Positions 42,608 through 54,657 of a DNA stretch of 64,000 bases are shown in pieces (positions within the stretch are counted from its first letter, which is position 1; every line of letters starts with the position of its first letter). The position numbers and the translations under genes are program-made. The notes under the pieces are model-generated. The model was given only the letters and a program-made list of their open reading frames with translations, searched no databases and was not told the DNA's origin. This DNA is from Harmothoe impar (lineage: Eukaryota; Annelida; Polychaeta; Phyllodocida; Polynoidae): NCBI GenBank assembly GCA_947462335.1, contig OX381707.1, forward strand, positions 62,721,773 through 62,785,772, read 5' to 3'.

Positions 42608-45600
42608 AATGATGAGTCCTAGTACAACACACACCACCTTAAGGTTTATTCATTATTGATTGATAAATGTTGTTTACCCAAGCCTGCCTCTCTGAGTCTC
42701 ATCCTCTCTATGATGGGATCAGTAATGGTGAGTCAGGTCCCAAACTCACCTCTTTATGCTTTCAGTCTTTAAGGAGCTGTTGCCATTTCTATTCATGGAT
42801 AACACCTGATAATGAGGCTGTTGATATTTCTAATGGGGGATATGAAAATAATGATTGATGAGCCAGGAAGTAAAATACTCCAGAAGATCTCTTGCTTTTG
42901 CATAAAAAGCGATTACCTCAAGTGAATATTGCTTCTTGTAATCTGGTTGCTATTAAAAAAGTCATCTCTTTGTTTTAAAACAGGATTATGTACATTCTCG
43001 TTCATGCTGATTAGGTGGGGGAAGTTGCCATCTTACATTTTGGTGTCTGTGCACTGGTTCCAAGTTTAAGGTCAACGTGGGGGTTAGCAGAGTCTTCCTG
43101 TGGAAGGATCTGGGAACAAAATTATAGGTGAGAGTCAATTCACTAATTACAGCATCCCAGCCCTAGCAAACTCCAGCATGACACTATAATCATATAGCTG
43201 CCATTGTTGTAAGTAGCGTGGGGCTCTCATTATCCTCGCTCTCCTCCTCAGAAGTCTGCGTTATCAACTCGTTAACCTCCTTTTAAACTACTAGCACTTA
43301 GTGGGGGATTTCTCTCTATTTCCTCCCAATTTCCTGCTTAGAGGGAAGCATGAAGCCAAAACAGTACAATGTTAGAGTCTATGTCCATTTCAAATAATGG
43401 CTCAGTCACACCTATAGGCCCAGCGAATATGTTATCAAGTATTGATATACTGTTTGTTAATGTGAGTTTTCTGTAAAATGGGACCTCAGAAAAGAAGAAA
43501 TGTCAGTTGCTTAAGGACAGCCTAGCCCTTCTTTATTATAGTTTACTGAATAACAATTCCACCCAGCTCCTAGATGTGGTCATAATAGGATGCTGTTCAT
43601 ATTTGAGTATATTCAGCTTTACATTTCTAGTGAGATAAGCATACTAGGAGACCCTACCTCTGTAGTTAAAGCTGCTGTACCACCTCAGATATATAGATAG
43701 TTCAATTTCTGCATAGTTGTTAAGAGTCTCAACACTATAGTGCCATCTACAGGGATACACCAGGTACTAGTAGACTGTGTTTGTGAGTTGAACAATGGAA
43801 AACCTCCAGGCTCCTCTCCACTCAGTACTGCCACCTGATGGCTTTTGTCAACACTAAAACACCAAACCCCTCCAGAATATAAATAGTAGTTGAGATTGCG
43901 GTCCTGTCCAACATGATATTCCTACTTTCTTGTCAGAATAAATGACACATTATAAAAAGGAAAGGATTATACAATCATCTGAGAATCGAATGAGGTAAAT
44001 GTAGGTTTGAGTATCTGAGGAGTTATAGCAGCTTTAAGGACACAACACTTGCTGTAATAAATAATGAGATAAGGGAAGGTTAATCTACATATGGTGGTAC
44101 CCCTAGGGATGTCTATAATGAACTGTCAGGAGTGAGAGACTTCATGGAATTTTAAATTGTAAAACCTGATAGCTACGTGGATACATATTATGTAAAACTA
44201 TACTTGTATACACACATACCACAACCCCTTACAGACCATCAGACTTACAGAGTGTGAAGTAGTCCTTACAAATTTAGCATGAAGAAAGGTTCAGACAGGT
44301 CAGATAGTTGTTTTTTTTCAAAAACAAAGTGAACTAGGGAGACCATCAGGAATTAATGATATGAGCTGACCCGATTGACCCTTAATGCTTACCAGGCATA
44401 GGCTTCGAATTCAAAAGCTAGATCAGACTTTGTTCCTAAAGCAAGTAGAGATTGCCATGACAAGAATGAATCGCTTTAGTCAATCTTAGAAAATGACGTT
44501 TTCCTACAATTCACTTTTCAAATAGTGTAATCCTGATTTACAGTTTAGATATAACACAATAGCCCAACATGGAAATGCTTGGAGAGTACCACCCTATTCT
44601 CCCCCCCCCCATCTTAAGGTCATTTCTTTAAATCTCTGCCATGCATTGAGTCACCTTCCCTCCCTCACAATTCAGTGTTTGGGTAACCTTTGAGGGATTT
44701 CCTATTAAATGCCATTGATAACACTGGGTGAATTATTCAGCCCACCCACTCCTTCATGTTTGCAATAGAGGACCACCTGGGTGAATTAGCCTGCCCACCT
44801 GCCCTCCATGTATGCAGTAGAAAAACAATTTAGTTTTTGTTAGGCAGGTGGAGCTCAGGTGTTCACATGCCCATTTACTATTCAAGGCAAGTGACTGGTC
44901 CGGCATCTAGCTGGCGTAAAGCCTTCCTTGACAATTGACTAATTCCTAAAAATCCAATAGTTTCCCTTAAAGGCACAAATCTCGGTACCCCTCCTGTGAC
45001 AGTCGGAGTGGAGGCGGGACAGGTACTCAACCCTATTGACACATTTCCATCATTACATGTCCAAAGGAGCAGATGAAGAGATGAATGTCTTATAGGGAGC
45101 CTAGGAATATCGGTGTAGGGGTATATGTTCTAGGTGGCAGATTTCCTAAAGGTAGCCGTCCTGTCAATCTCTCTGTATTAATTTTTATTAGAGTTCAAAT
45201 AATTGGTCTGGTGGAGAAAAATAAAAAGGGTTATCATCATCCATAGGAAAAAAAACTTCGGAAGACCATTTACTTGCTTATGAGCACCAATTAAAAGAGC
45301 CTTTGCTTCCTGTAATCTGTTTGCCATTAAACAATACCCCCTTTTTAAGGCTTAAAACTGTCAGTGAGGCTGTGTGCAGCTTGTCAGCTTACAGTGAGAG
45401 GAATCTTTCTTTTAAGCTTCAGGGTGATGATTAATCACTTCTTGGCGAGAAGGGCCAATCTCAGTAATATCGAGCTCCAGTATTGCATGTGATGTCATGA
45501 ATGTATGAGTCAAAGTTCACTTTTGAAATACATTTTAAGGCTTGAATTCATGCAGTTCTAAATTCACCTTGCTATTGATTAGGTCAGGTGGACATGGAAC

Positions 45601-45960
45601 AGGTGTGCACACATCCACTTATCCTATAGGCTTAGTATTAGCACATGTCGTAGGGCGTTTAAATATGTTAACCCAGATTTCATTCTCTGATACCTGGCAA
45701 GCACCGAGGCTCTGGCCGTATAAACTGTTGTATGGACACTCTTTAGAAATGTGCAGTCTTCATGCTTTAGCCACATATAAATACATACAACAAGTGTGTG
45801 CTCAAATGTTCAGAATGGGAAAGCGATCAACATAATTCATTACATTGTTCCAGCTCTAATTAGGGCTATTCGCATTGTGACTGAACACGTTGGATCAAAC
45901 ACACAAAACCGATTTTCCATGGAACTCCTGTCATACATAGTATGGATCTATGAATCTGTT

Positions 45961-48228
45961 TATTGAATGTGGGCCTGAGATAGACAGGTCTTCCTGCCAT
46001 TTAGACCAATGTTGAATGTCAAAAATATCACCTATGTCATTATCTCTTTGTATATATTATCAGGAATATTGAAAAATAAGTGATCAGAGGTATGATCAAT
46101 CATGGTCCATCATTCAAAAGTCATGTAAAATTCATGATTTTCACTAATATGCCCTTCAATTTACATGAAAATATGAGATATTGTTATAAGATCATCGTAC
46201 ATCAAGTTTTCCTGTAGATGCGGATTATAGTATCAATATCTTTCCAATAAATGAGATGGTTCCTATTTGGAAAGTTTTCCAGGCTAGAAATAGCCTCTTC
46301 ATAGCCAAATGAGACGTACCTCATTGGCCCTACTAATGTAGTGTATTGCTGATGACAGCAAATTGAATATTTCAGCTTGCCATGGCGACCACAGTTAAAT
46401 GATCTTATTATCATTATTATTATTATTAAATTTATTGATGCACAATCGTCCCTAGGGGACGGTCTTCCGCGCACCACACAGATTTCATGCCCTGCTAGTA
46501 TGTGGTGCTGTAGGCGCTGGTTAGAATATTGGGCTTGAAGTAAGCATGCTTATAGCTAATACACGAAGTATATATAAATGTTATGTGAAATGGCATACAG
46601 AACATAGAGAAGCAGAGTAGTCGACATTATATAGTCAAAGATCCATTTCAAGACCTTTCAGGAAATGACTCTTGTCTTTAGAAACAAAGTCACTAGTATA
46701 ACATGATCTAGACAATCATGTTGAATAAAACAAATATTGATCTAGTTTTGGGAACCAAAAGATTACAAGGTACAATTAGTATTGATAGGATATATTTAAT
46801 TGATGGGGGAACAACATTTCATACCATTGATGCACAGTGTTCAATTTAGTAAAAATTGAAAGCAAATGATTATGCTTGGAAGTTTTCTGAAATTAAAATA
46901 AGTCTAGGCAAGTGGCAAATGACTCATTTCATAAGGTTTTAATACATTATGCATTATGTCTGGAAACCCTTATGTTGCAGTTGTTTGTGCACCAGAACCG
47001 CAGTTCATTAAGGGAGTGACATTTACAAACAACAAGGGAAATGGGTTGGTGGATTTCTGTGCGAGGGTGATGAAATATTTTTCGGGACCTGCGATAACCC
47101 CTCCAATATTTCTCTACCCCCTCCCAGAAATTGGTCAAAATTGATTGTGAGTGAGCTTTGGTAACACGCAAATCATCTTGTAATATAAAGGGATGGAATA
47201 TTCTTGCTTCCCCCTTCTAAGGAGAGCACATTTTTCTGGTCCCGACAATTTCCACCTCCCAACTATATTGCTAAAAGGTGACCACACCCTTAATTAGATC
47301 TTGTTTTGGTCTATACTTTCTGATGGCAAGCACTGTTTATGTTATTGGATGGCTTCCTGAGAGGGAAATCCTCTAAGGGTTAAGCACCTTGATTACACAG
47401 TAATTTTTTGCTGTAGTTTTAATCTGTAATCTTCTAATGTCAATCTTTGAAGAAGAAACATACGGTCTCCTTTTCATTTATTGCTGTTGGATGTCATCTG
47501 AAACTTTGGGAAGATTTAACAAATAATGATTTCTTACTTTCTTAATAACTGATATAAATGATCTTGAGACTGTGTATTTCACAGGTTTTACCCAGAGGAT
47601 ACAGCAAGGCCAGACTTGTAAGGTGCTTTACAAATAAGAGACATGAACTCCTGGGAGTGAGGAACTGTTTTAGGATTAAGTTGAAATGGAGAGACAAAAT
47701 TAAAATTTCCCAAGGGCATCACACATGTACAGCACAAGAATAAGGACTCTTGAATCTATACTGGCTGTGCCCCTGTGGCCCGGTGCCCCTGTGCCCCTGT
47801 ACCCCTGTGCCCCTGTGCCCCTGTGCCCCTGTGCCCCTGTGCCCCTGTGCCCCTGTGCACAATGCATGGCAGATGTATATTTTGGGGCTCTGCTTGCCAT
47901 TATGTTAGTTATGTCATCCTTTGTGTTGTTATGAAGTGTAGAACAGTATGAATGGAAACGATGTAATTGTGCTCTCACATTATGTTCCCAGGCGAACAGC
48001 TACTGGACAATATATTATATATAGTAATTGTGCCATCTAATAAAACTATTCCATCACTGCTCGGAATTTATAAACAAATCCCTAAAATTGTATGCCAGAG
48101 AACCTATCAAAATCTATAGACATAAGACGTTAATTTTTACGACATTTCTGGAAAATTAACAAAAAGTTAATTTCAGTTAAGTGTCCTCAAACAATCACGT
48201 TTTTACACATTGGCTTTAGGGACATTTA
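45961..48228. other. Spacer between the two duplication copies
   Basis: No homology to the duplication was noticed. It contains an (ATT)n tract near 46410-46430 and the 9-bp minisatellite at 47767-47859. No gene recognised. Confidence 0.5.
47767..47859 (-). repeat. 9-bp minisatellite (CCCCTGTGC)n, G-rich on the minus strand
   Basis: About ten tandem copies of CCCCTGTGC with little variation. The minus strand has four-G runs separated by CACA-type linkers, a regular G-quadruplex-compatible array. Frames of 60-90 codons through it are translated repeat. Confidence 0.9.
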
Positions 48229-48450
48229 CCTCTAGTGACAACTACTGTAAGAGATGTTCTATCTGTTGAATACCACGATCAATACTGCACCAAGTATTGC
48301 CAGCTGCAATTAATGAGATGTCCTTCAGGGAGTTACTTGGCTCAGAAAAAAACTGGTAATTCAAACTGTGTACATCCGTGCTAAAGGCATCTGGTTAAGT
48401 GTTAGCCAATAATTATTGTCCATCTTAATTAAATTATATTTTATCCTTTA

Positions 48451-48508
48451 GGGCCGAGCATCGACTATAGTTGACATAACTCTATGGGAATCAGCAAAGG
48501 CTCGGCCC
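48451..48508. repeat. Short hairpin GGGCCGAGC/GCTCGGCCC
   Basis: A perfect 9-bp inverted repeat around 40 bases, lying in sequence that copy 1 lacks. Probably the remains of a small inserted inverted-repeat element. Confidence 0.5.
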
Positions 48509-49050
48509 AGGGAAAGTTCCCAGGGAAGATTTCTCGCCCTCATCACCAGCAAATACTTTTTTGGTTGGCCTTAAAAAGGGTTAAAAGTGTACCTTCTTTG
48601 ATCCGTTAATTAGCATGAATTCAACTTCTTTTTGTGTGATAGCTTCCCACGGATTGAGAATTAGATAATTAGTAGGTCTTGGACATTTATATCAGAGAAG
48701 CACATGTTTCTCTCTGTATTGGGATGGTGGATCGGATAGCTGACCAAGCAGCCATTATATGAACTGGCCACAGTACTAGTCCAAATGCCAAAGAGAGAAA
48801 GATAAACGGGGACCCATAGGAATCTTCTACCATGAATATTGGGCTACATATTTTGTAGAGTACATTCCTTGTTTGTTTATATAACAGAGACTCTTGGCTG
48901 TTACAAAAGGACATTGTATGCAAAATGATAAAAAATAGGAAATAGAAAGTCTATCCATGCCATCTTTGTCAATTTCAAAAGAGAAAAAGAAGTAGGAGAC
49001 AGAAGGCAGAAGGAGCTTGTTGTTTGCTTCCTTCATTCTGCTGCACATAA

Positions 49051-50114
49051 GGCGGTGTCTCATGAAATCGACACAAGTTGAAATCGCCGGGAAAAGTTAA
49101 TGGATGTTGTAAGAAGTTATGTAATTAATTCTATTACAATTTTATAATGACAGCTCTATTCTAATACACATAAAATAGAGCTTTCCCTCTTAGTGGTCAT
49201 AGACGTCACTTTATAAGTACTGTCCACTCTCAACACCTGTATTGTCGAAAGGAAGGAGACATAATGACAGCCATTCATTTTATTTCATGCATTACATATC
49301 GTAGAACATTTAAAAGAAAGTTTTATCTACATCTGCCCTAAAAGAAAAGACCAGCGTAATTCTATGTGGCTTTATATCTGTAGTGATGCTATTTATCAAC
49401 AATATTCTGAGATACACACTTTAAAAAGATGCACCATGTAGCATTTAAGCCTGAAATTTAGAAGAACAGAGTGACGTCACATGATACCAAAGATGCCATA
49501 CAAATCCTATACAAATGGAGTACATTTGACTATGATTTATACTGTACCAGACGGCTAATGTACGATTAAGGAGCTGTCCATTGCATTCATGAAGTAGTTA
49601 TAAACCCACTTCCCTTCCAATTTTATGAAAAGTGTTGTCTAGAAGCCCACAATAGCCAATATAAAAGAGAGAGATGCAATATACAAAATCGTCTGCAGCT
49701 TCATTGCCCTATGATTGGCCCTTAAGTGACCCTTCATTGGCTGTCACTGCACACTAAGATTGGTGTACATGACCAATCAACCAATCAAGAAGTCGTTATG
49801 ATGGTGTCTAGACCAATCAATGGAGATGGACTGAGTATGTCTGGTACATTAAATTTTCTGTTTCTTTGTGACATCATTTTTGCCCTGACCTACCATTGTA
49901 TATTTCAGCTTATGTACTACATGGTACATATTTTAAAGGTATTGATCTTACTGCTAATAAATACGAATACTACTGAATGAAGGAAAATTAAAATTACACT
50001 GGTCTTTTCTTTTAAATAAGCTATTTTCTTTCATGCCGGTCATAGATTGCACCCGGTCATAGATTGCAACTGGTTATAGTATTTCAACTTGCATCGATTT
50101 CATGAGACATGGCC
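49051..50114. mobile_element. 1064-bp non-autonomous DNA element (GGC...GCC ends, 4-bp duplication)
   Basis: Inverted ends GGCGGTGTCTCATGAAATCG on the left and GGCCATGTCTCATGAAATCG read from the right, continuing for about 30 bp. ATAA flanks both ends (49047-49050 and 50115-50118). The right end has a small CCGGTCATAGATTGCA tandem repeat. No transposase. Shares end type and duplication length with 24377-25303 and 63014-63328. Confidence 0.85.
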
Positions 50115-50217
50115 ATAAGACAAACCCTTCAGCAGTGTGCCTGGGGAGGGACTGACTCTATGAAGGTAGCACTGACTGCCAGGCTACTGCCCACCGCTTC
50201 AGACCTGAGTCAACATG

Positions 50218-50879
50218 AGTAGTATAGTATGTATCGGAACGGGACTATAGTTAAGTACTGTTTATTACTCAATCGACCTGCAGCCAATCAGAGGCCTCCA
50301 TTTGGTCACGTGACCGGAAGTGACCTACTTAGGGGATTAGTGGTGCATTCTGGGTAACCCTGCAGCCAATCAGAGGCCTCCATTTGGTCACGTGACCGGA
50401 AGTGACCTACTTAGGGGATTAGTGGTGCATTCTGGGTAACCTACTGACCTACTTAGAAGCTCTCAGCCAATCAGAGGCCGGCATTCTGGTAACCATGATA
50501 ACGTGACCTACTTACGTCACGTGACCTACTTAGGCTCAGCCAATCAGAAGCCGGCATTCTGGTAACTAGGGTAACGTGACCTACTTAGGGTTTGTTTGTA
50601 AACAACACCACGTGGCTCTCTTGTTTGTAAACAACACCACGTGACACGTGACTGTTTGTAAACAAACAATTCGACTTAGTCTGACATTTTCAGCTGTCGC
50701 ATGCTGACCTGCTGCTATCATAAGAGAAACAAAAGCCCTAATCACGCTTTTCAGCTGGATCCTTCCACCCACCAGACATGGATCCAGATGGGAGGGTGGT
50801 TTAAAATTAATCCGTGTACCGACTGTCATACAATAGTGTAATTAGTTGAACACGTGTTACCTGTATAAAGGATTAGCAG
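50218..50879. repeat. Left terminal inverted repeat with a promoter-like tandem array
   Basis: Four copies of CAGCCAATCAGA (50281, 50363, 50464, 50537), the first two in an exact ~82-bp tandem. The long units also carry GTCACGTGAC (E-box palindrome), CCGGAAGTGA (ETS-like) and a GCATTCTGGGTA motif. Three TGTTTGTAAACAA blocks follow (50585-50670), similar to forkhead sites. The set of CCAAT, E-box and ETS motifs suggests promoter activity. The 82-codon frame 50829-50581 (minus) lies in the repeat and is probably chance. Confidence 0.85.
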
Positions 50880-52683
50880 GTCATGGGCTTAGAGTGTGTA
50901 TAGAAAAACAACTACAGGTAGCGTGAACAAAGCGACCCCCTCCCTTTCTGTCACTCTGTCTGTGACTAGAGGGCGCGCGTGTGGTAAGCGGCTTAAATCT
51001 AAAGAAAAAAAATCACCCTCTCCTGTCGTCAGCAGTCAGCTGGCCGGCGGCTGGAAAATGCGATTAGAGGGATGATGAGCGCGGTTTTTTATATTCAATA
51101 TATTAGAAGTGTGCTTTGTTGCTTATATAGTTCATTATGCGTTTAAAATGTTCGCGAGTATCGTAGAAATGTACAAAAATCCTATTGTGGCGCCATCTGA
51201 CGAAAAGAGCGGAGAACTATACTAGGGTATGGCGAGCTAGACTAGAGCATGTAATCACCAGGCGGCAGAGTGGTCAAAAGACAATCTCGTAGTAGTAGGT
51301 CTACTTGGATCTTGAGTAGCCACCCTTGTGGTTGCAATTACCTAGACTAGTTGACCCTGCCAGCCTGGTCAAGTGAAATTAGTAAGGAGACCGCACATTA
51401 ACGCGCTCCACAGTCTTTAGACAGTTAAGACTATAGTACCGTAGATTCTACTGTGTACTCACACTAACTATTTACAGTGCTACATATTCATACCCGTGTT
51501 CTAAGTGTTTTTTTAGAAAAAAGCGATCTACTCACCCATTTTTTTTAGACAAACTCCTATTAGCAGGTAACCCCTGTATAAACCATACTGCAAAGATCTG
51601 CTACTTCGAGCGTCTGCCTCGTGACTGATAGTGTACAACAAGACGAAGTGGGCAGAGGTGAAGTACTGTTCCAAGAAAAATTGAGGCTCTTTATATAGCT
51701 GAGAGAGCGGCTAATCCGGATGTTCTAAGCTTGTTTTCACCTAGAGCCCCACCCTCTTCCAGAGAGGAATCAAATTGCTTTTCACCTGGACCCTTCCACC
51801 CCTCATCCATCAGCATGAAAAGAGGGATAACAAGTGTAACGTGCGCTACATGTATATGGGATTATAGCTGGTGAAGAGATAAAGCCAGGTCAACTGTGTA
51901 TACAAAGACTACAGGAGGTGATTAACGACAGGTGTGACGCGCCAGCCCGTGGACGGATTATCTTCTAAGCTGACGCTTATTCAACTAGCCAGCTGCCGTC
52001 CGCTCCACTCACCACGGCAAGAGGAGGTGCTTTTGTTTTACACTTAAGTCGCTTACCACATGTACTCGTCTCTACCTCACAGACAGACACCCTCTCGCTT
52101 GCTTCACGACCCCTGTAGCTTTTTTTTTTGTATACACACTCTAATCTCATAACCCCCTGATCCGTTATACAGGTAACGGGTATTCTCTTTTAAATAGCTG
52201 CCAGTCAGCCTGCGGCAGCTGAAAACGACGGTAAGTAGCTTAGCTCTAGAAGCAAGAAGGCGTATATAAGGAGGCTGACACGTGTATAGGCGCCTTATAA
52301 GTCGGCAGGGGGTAAATACTAGTGAAAAAGGAAGGCAGGTGTGCAGGTAGCTTTCTAACAGACACGTGTGTGCACTAAGCTGCTTAAGTCTAAACCCACC
52401 TGCAGTAGTCAGGTAGCATGTGAAAACTTACTTAACAGATCTCTTAATTGAGTAGAGACTCTGTACTGAGAGAGTCTTTTCAGCCGTTTAAGAGGATTAT
52501 CTAGGACAGGGTACATAAGGAGTGAAACGACGCTCTCACCCATCACACTTTCTCGACCCGCCCTTCATCATCGTAGCATCGTCCACTCTACGCTCGCTCA
52601 GAATGTTATGAATTAGTTCTGCTATTTTCAGCTACTTTTCTTATCGAAGTGTTGACGCTACAGAGCATCGAAACTCTCTCCAA
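50880..52683. other. Inner non-coding part of the Polinton-like element
   Basis: Contains degenerate echoes of the terminal repeat's inner end, for example CTTTTCACCTGGACCCTTCC near 51777 and 'cagctgaaaacgacgg' near 52217, at irregular spacing. This suggests repeated internal rearrangement of the ends. No ORF of note. Confidence 0.5.
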
Positions 52684-53472
52684 ATGAGTCCAAGAAAGAA
52701 AAAGCAACTTCCACTTGAAGCAGGAAGAGAAACAGTGCCCTATGATGCATGTGAGGTAAAGAAACATTGGAAGGACGTCACCAAGGAGCAATGGATAGAA
52801 GCATGCTTCAACTTCATCGGAACGGAAGTAGTTTCATTTGGACAGAGGGAGAAGATTTTGTTGGAGCTATTTTTCTTAGCTCCGTATACTTGGCCTGACT
52901 GTGGTGAAATTCCTTCAGGTATTTGTTCAGTCTTCGCCATAGAAGTTATCAGGTCTTTGAAGGAGCTTCGATATATGCAAGGCACTCACGAGGAGATTGT
53001 TCAGAAAATGACGGAATTCGAAACAGGAGAAGACACAATATGGTGCGAGGAGACGACATATACGGATGATGATCTGGAGTACATCATTTGTAGCCCGTTG
53101 GAACATTATGTTAAAGACTTTGAGGACATGCTAGACAGCACTGAGATGAACCCGAAAGAGAGATCCCTTACTGCACAGAAAGAGGCCAAAGCTGTGTTGG
53201 AAAAGCTCAAGTTTGGTCAAGGATTCACTCTTCAAAGCAGCTGTGTGAGTGTGATAAAAGGCCTTGTGTTGAAACATCCAGACATGAAGTTTTCGCGTGC
53301 TGTCGACACACTTCCTTTGCCTGAACTGATGATGAACATGATCGATCCCATCGTACCAACATGTTTCGACTCTGCCAATTGTCCCATGTATAAAATGGTT
53401 TCAAGTTTTGCCCGTGGCCGATGGCTAAACGATCCACTGAAGTCAGAAAACCTCCTTGATTTAATCAACTGA
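52684..53472 (+). CDS. Orphan 262-aa protein carried by the Polinton-like element
   Basis: A single uninterrupted frame from the ATG at 52684 to TGA at 53470-53472, with A at -3. I do not recognise the family. The N-terminus is basic (SPRKKKQ), which could be a nuclear signal. The body is mixed alpha-helical with acidic stretches (EFETGEDTIWCEETTYTDDD) and a C-terminal segment with spaced Cys (PTCFDSANCP). No signal peptide or membrane span is apparent. It is the only credible gene in the element, so it may be a cargo gene, a replication or transposition accessory, or a captured host exon series without introns. Confidence 0.65.
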   Translation: MSPRKKKQLPLEAGRETVPYDACEVKKHWKDVTKEQWIEACFNFIGTEVVSFGQREKILLELFFLAPYTWPDCGEIPSGICSVFAIEVIRSLKELRYMQGTHEEIVQKMTEFETGEDTIWCEETTYTDDDLEYIICSPLEHYVKDFEDMLDSTEMNPKERSLTAQKEAKAVLEKLKFGQGFTLQSSCVSVIKGLVLKHPDMKFSRAVDTLPLPELMMNMIDPIVPTCFDSANCPMYKMVSSFARGRWLNDPLKSENLLDLIN

Positions 53473-53524
53473 CTAAATGTATTTTCTCATACTAGTATTA
53501 GTAGCATTAGTAATAGCAGCTACT

Positions 53525-53755
53525 CAGTCTCGTGCAGCACAAGCAGCAGCATCTGTCAGCAGCATCCGTGACATCGTCAGCAGCAGCAGCAGCTGCACGA
53601 GCAGCACAAGCAGCAGCATCTGTCAACAGCATCCGTGACATCGTCAGCAACTGCAGCAGCTGCACGAGCAGCACAAGCAGCAGCAGCTGTCAGCAGCTGC
53701 AGCAGCTGCACGAGCAGCACAAGCAGCAGCACCAACAGCAGCAGCAACAGCAAAT

Positions 53756-53805
<50 letters not shown>

Positions 53806-53815
53806 GCGGTGTGGA
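53525..53815 (+). repeat. CAG/GCA-rich repeat field
   Basis: Higher-order units (AGCAGCACAAGCAGCAGCA with CATCCGTGACATCGTCAG) lead into a pure (CAG)n run at about 53757-53803. The same CTGCACGAGCAGCACAAG unit recurs at 54598-54656 next to the right terminal repeat. Long Ser/Ala/Gln/Leu frames through it in all directions are translation of the repeat. Confidence 0.9.
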
Positions 53816-54657
53816 CCACTAAATTCGAGATGGCGACATGTCTGTTTCTTAGAATCGACATTCGACATGAGGCCTAGTGACATTTGACATGAAGCTTGAA
53901 AAACATAGTGACAGGTGACATGAGCAATTCTTAAAATCGACATGAGATATGAGCATAATTAAGCGACATCGACATGTGCCATGGCTATTTTTTTTTAAGA
54001 CAAACGCCATAGACTCCTCATTCAAACCCCCACTAGTAGTGCTCTATAAGCGCAAGCTTTGCCTTAAGAGAGCTGTGGCTGTGAACCCTCTCCTCCCCCC
54101 GTACACACAGGTAAATATCAGAGTCAGCCAATGTCGCCAATACTACTCTCATACAAGGGTCAGGCACTGCTGGACTATAATAGATGGGTCAAGGACCATT
54201 CTACTGAGGGTCAGGCTAGGCTGGACATTCAATAACAGGCTGGACTTTGGCAAACTTGCTTGAAAGTCTGGCCAGCAAGAGTCCGTTGAAGGACTATACG
54301 GTAAAAAGACTGCTGTTACAGTCAAGATACTCATATTTCAAGCCCAGAAAACTGTAATTAGCTTTCCAAGTTGTTTATTTAACAATATCCTGGCCTAGCA
54401 AGAAGCTGTCAGATGACATCTAAGAAAAATGGGGCTGTTAATTGATCAAGAGAGCTACATTGTTACAGAGTCCTATTCCTCTTTTGAGGTGGGACCAAAT
54501 TTGAAAAAAGAATAAACTCAAAAAAAAACCTTAAGATTGAAACAGTTGTAGATGACAAATTTAATGAGGAAGTCGTATTAATTAGTTTACAAATAGCCGC
54601 TGCACGAGCAGCACAAGCAGCAGCTGACACTAGTGTCAGCTGCAGCAGCTGCACGAG
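53816..54657. other. Inner non-coding part of the Polinton-like element, right side
   Basis: A GACATGAG-type tandem motif (53830-53960, CGACATG repeated) is followed by a stretch with repeated GGTCAGGCT/GGCTGGAC pieces (54160-54240). No gene recognised. Confidence 0.5.

Larger units (their letters stand above)
36241..45960. repeat. Ancient tandem duplication, copy 1
   Basis: Ordered homology to 48229-63560 in the same orientation, as islands: 36243-36440 to 48233-48420; 36450-36960 to 48590-49045; 38640-38880 to 55440-55660; 39110-39720 to 57090-57700; 39880-40310 to 57750-58190; 41680-42480 to 58200-59350; 42480-43300 to 59640-60950; 43400-44340 to 61060-61720; 44570-45000 to 61755-62150; 45060-45480 to 62330-62700; 45780-45960 to 63390-63560. 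Islands look roughly 70-85 percent identical by eye. 40320-41670 has no partner. No long ORF is shared, so the islands are not obviously coding. Confidence 0.85.

Noticed and set aside
47700..47978. Frames with HRGTGAQG-type repeats
   Set aside because: Translated 9-bp minisatellite.
50581..50829. 82-codon gene present twice (also 54708-54956)
   Set aside because: It lies in the terminal inverted repeat, so the duplication carries no evidence for coding; no domain is recognised.
53532..53877. Poly-Ser/Ala or poly-Cys proteins in the CAG field
   Set aside because: All six frames stay open because the repeat lacks stop codons; overlapping frames on both strands show no single protein is favoured.
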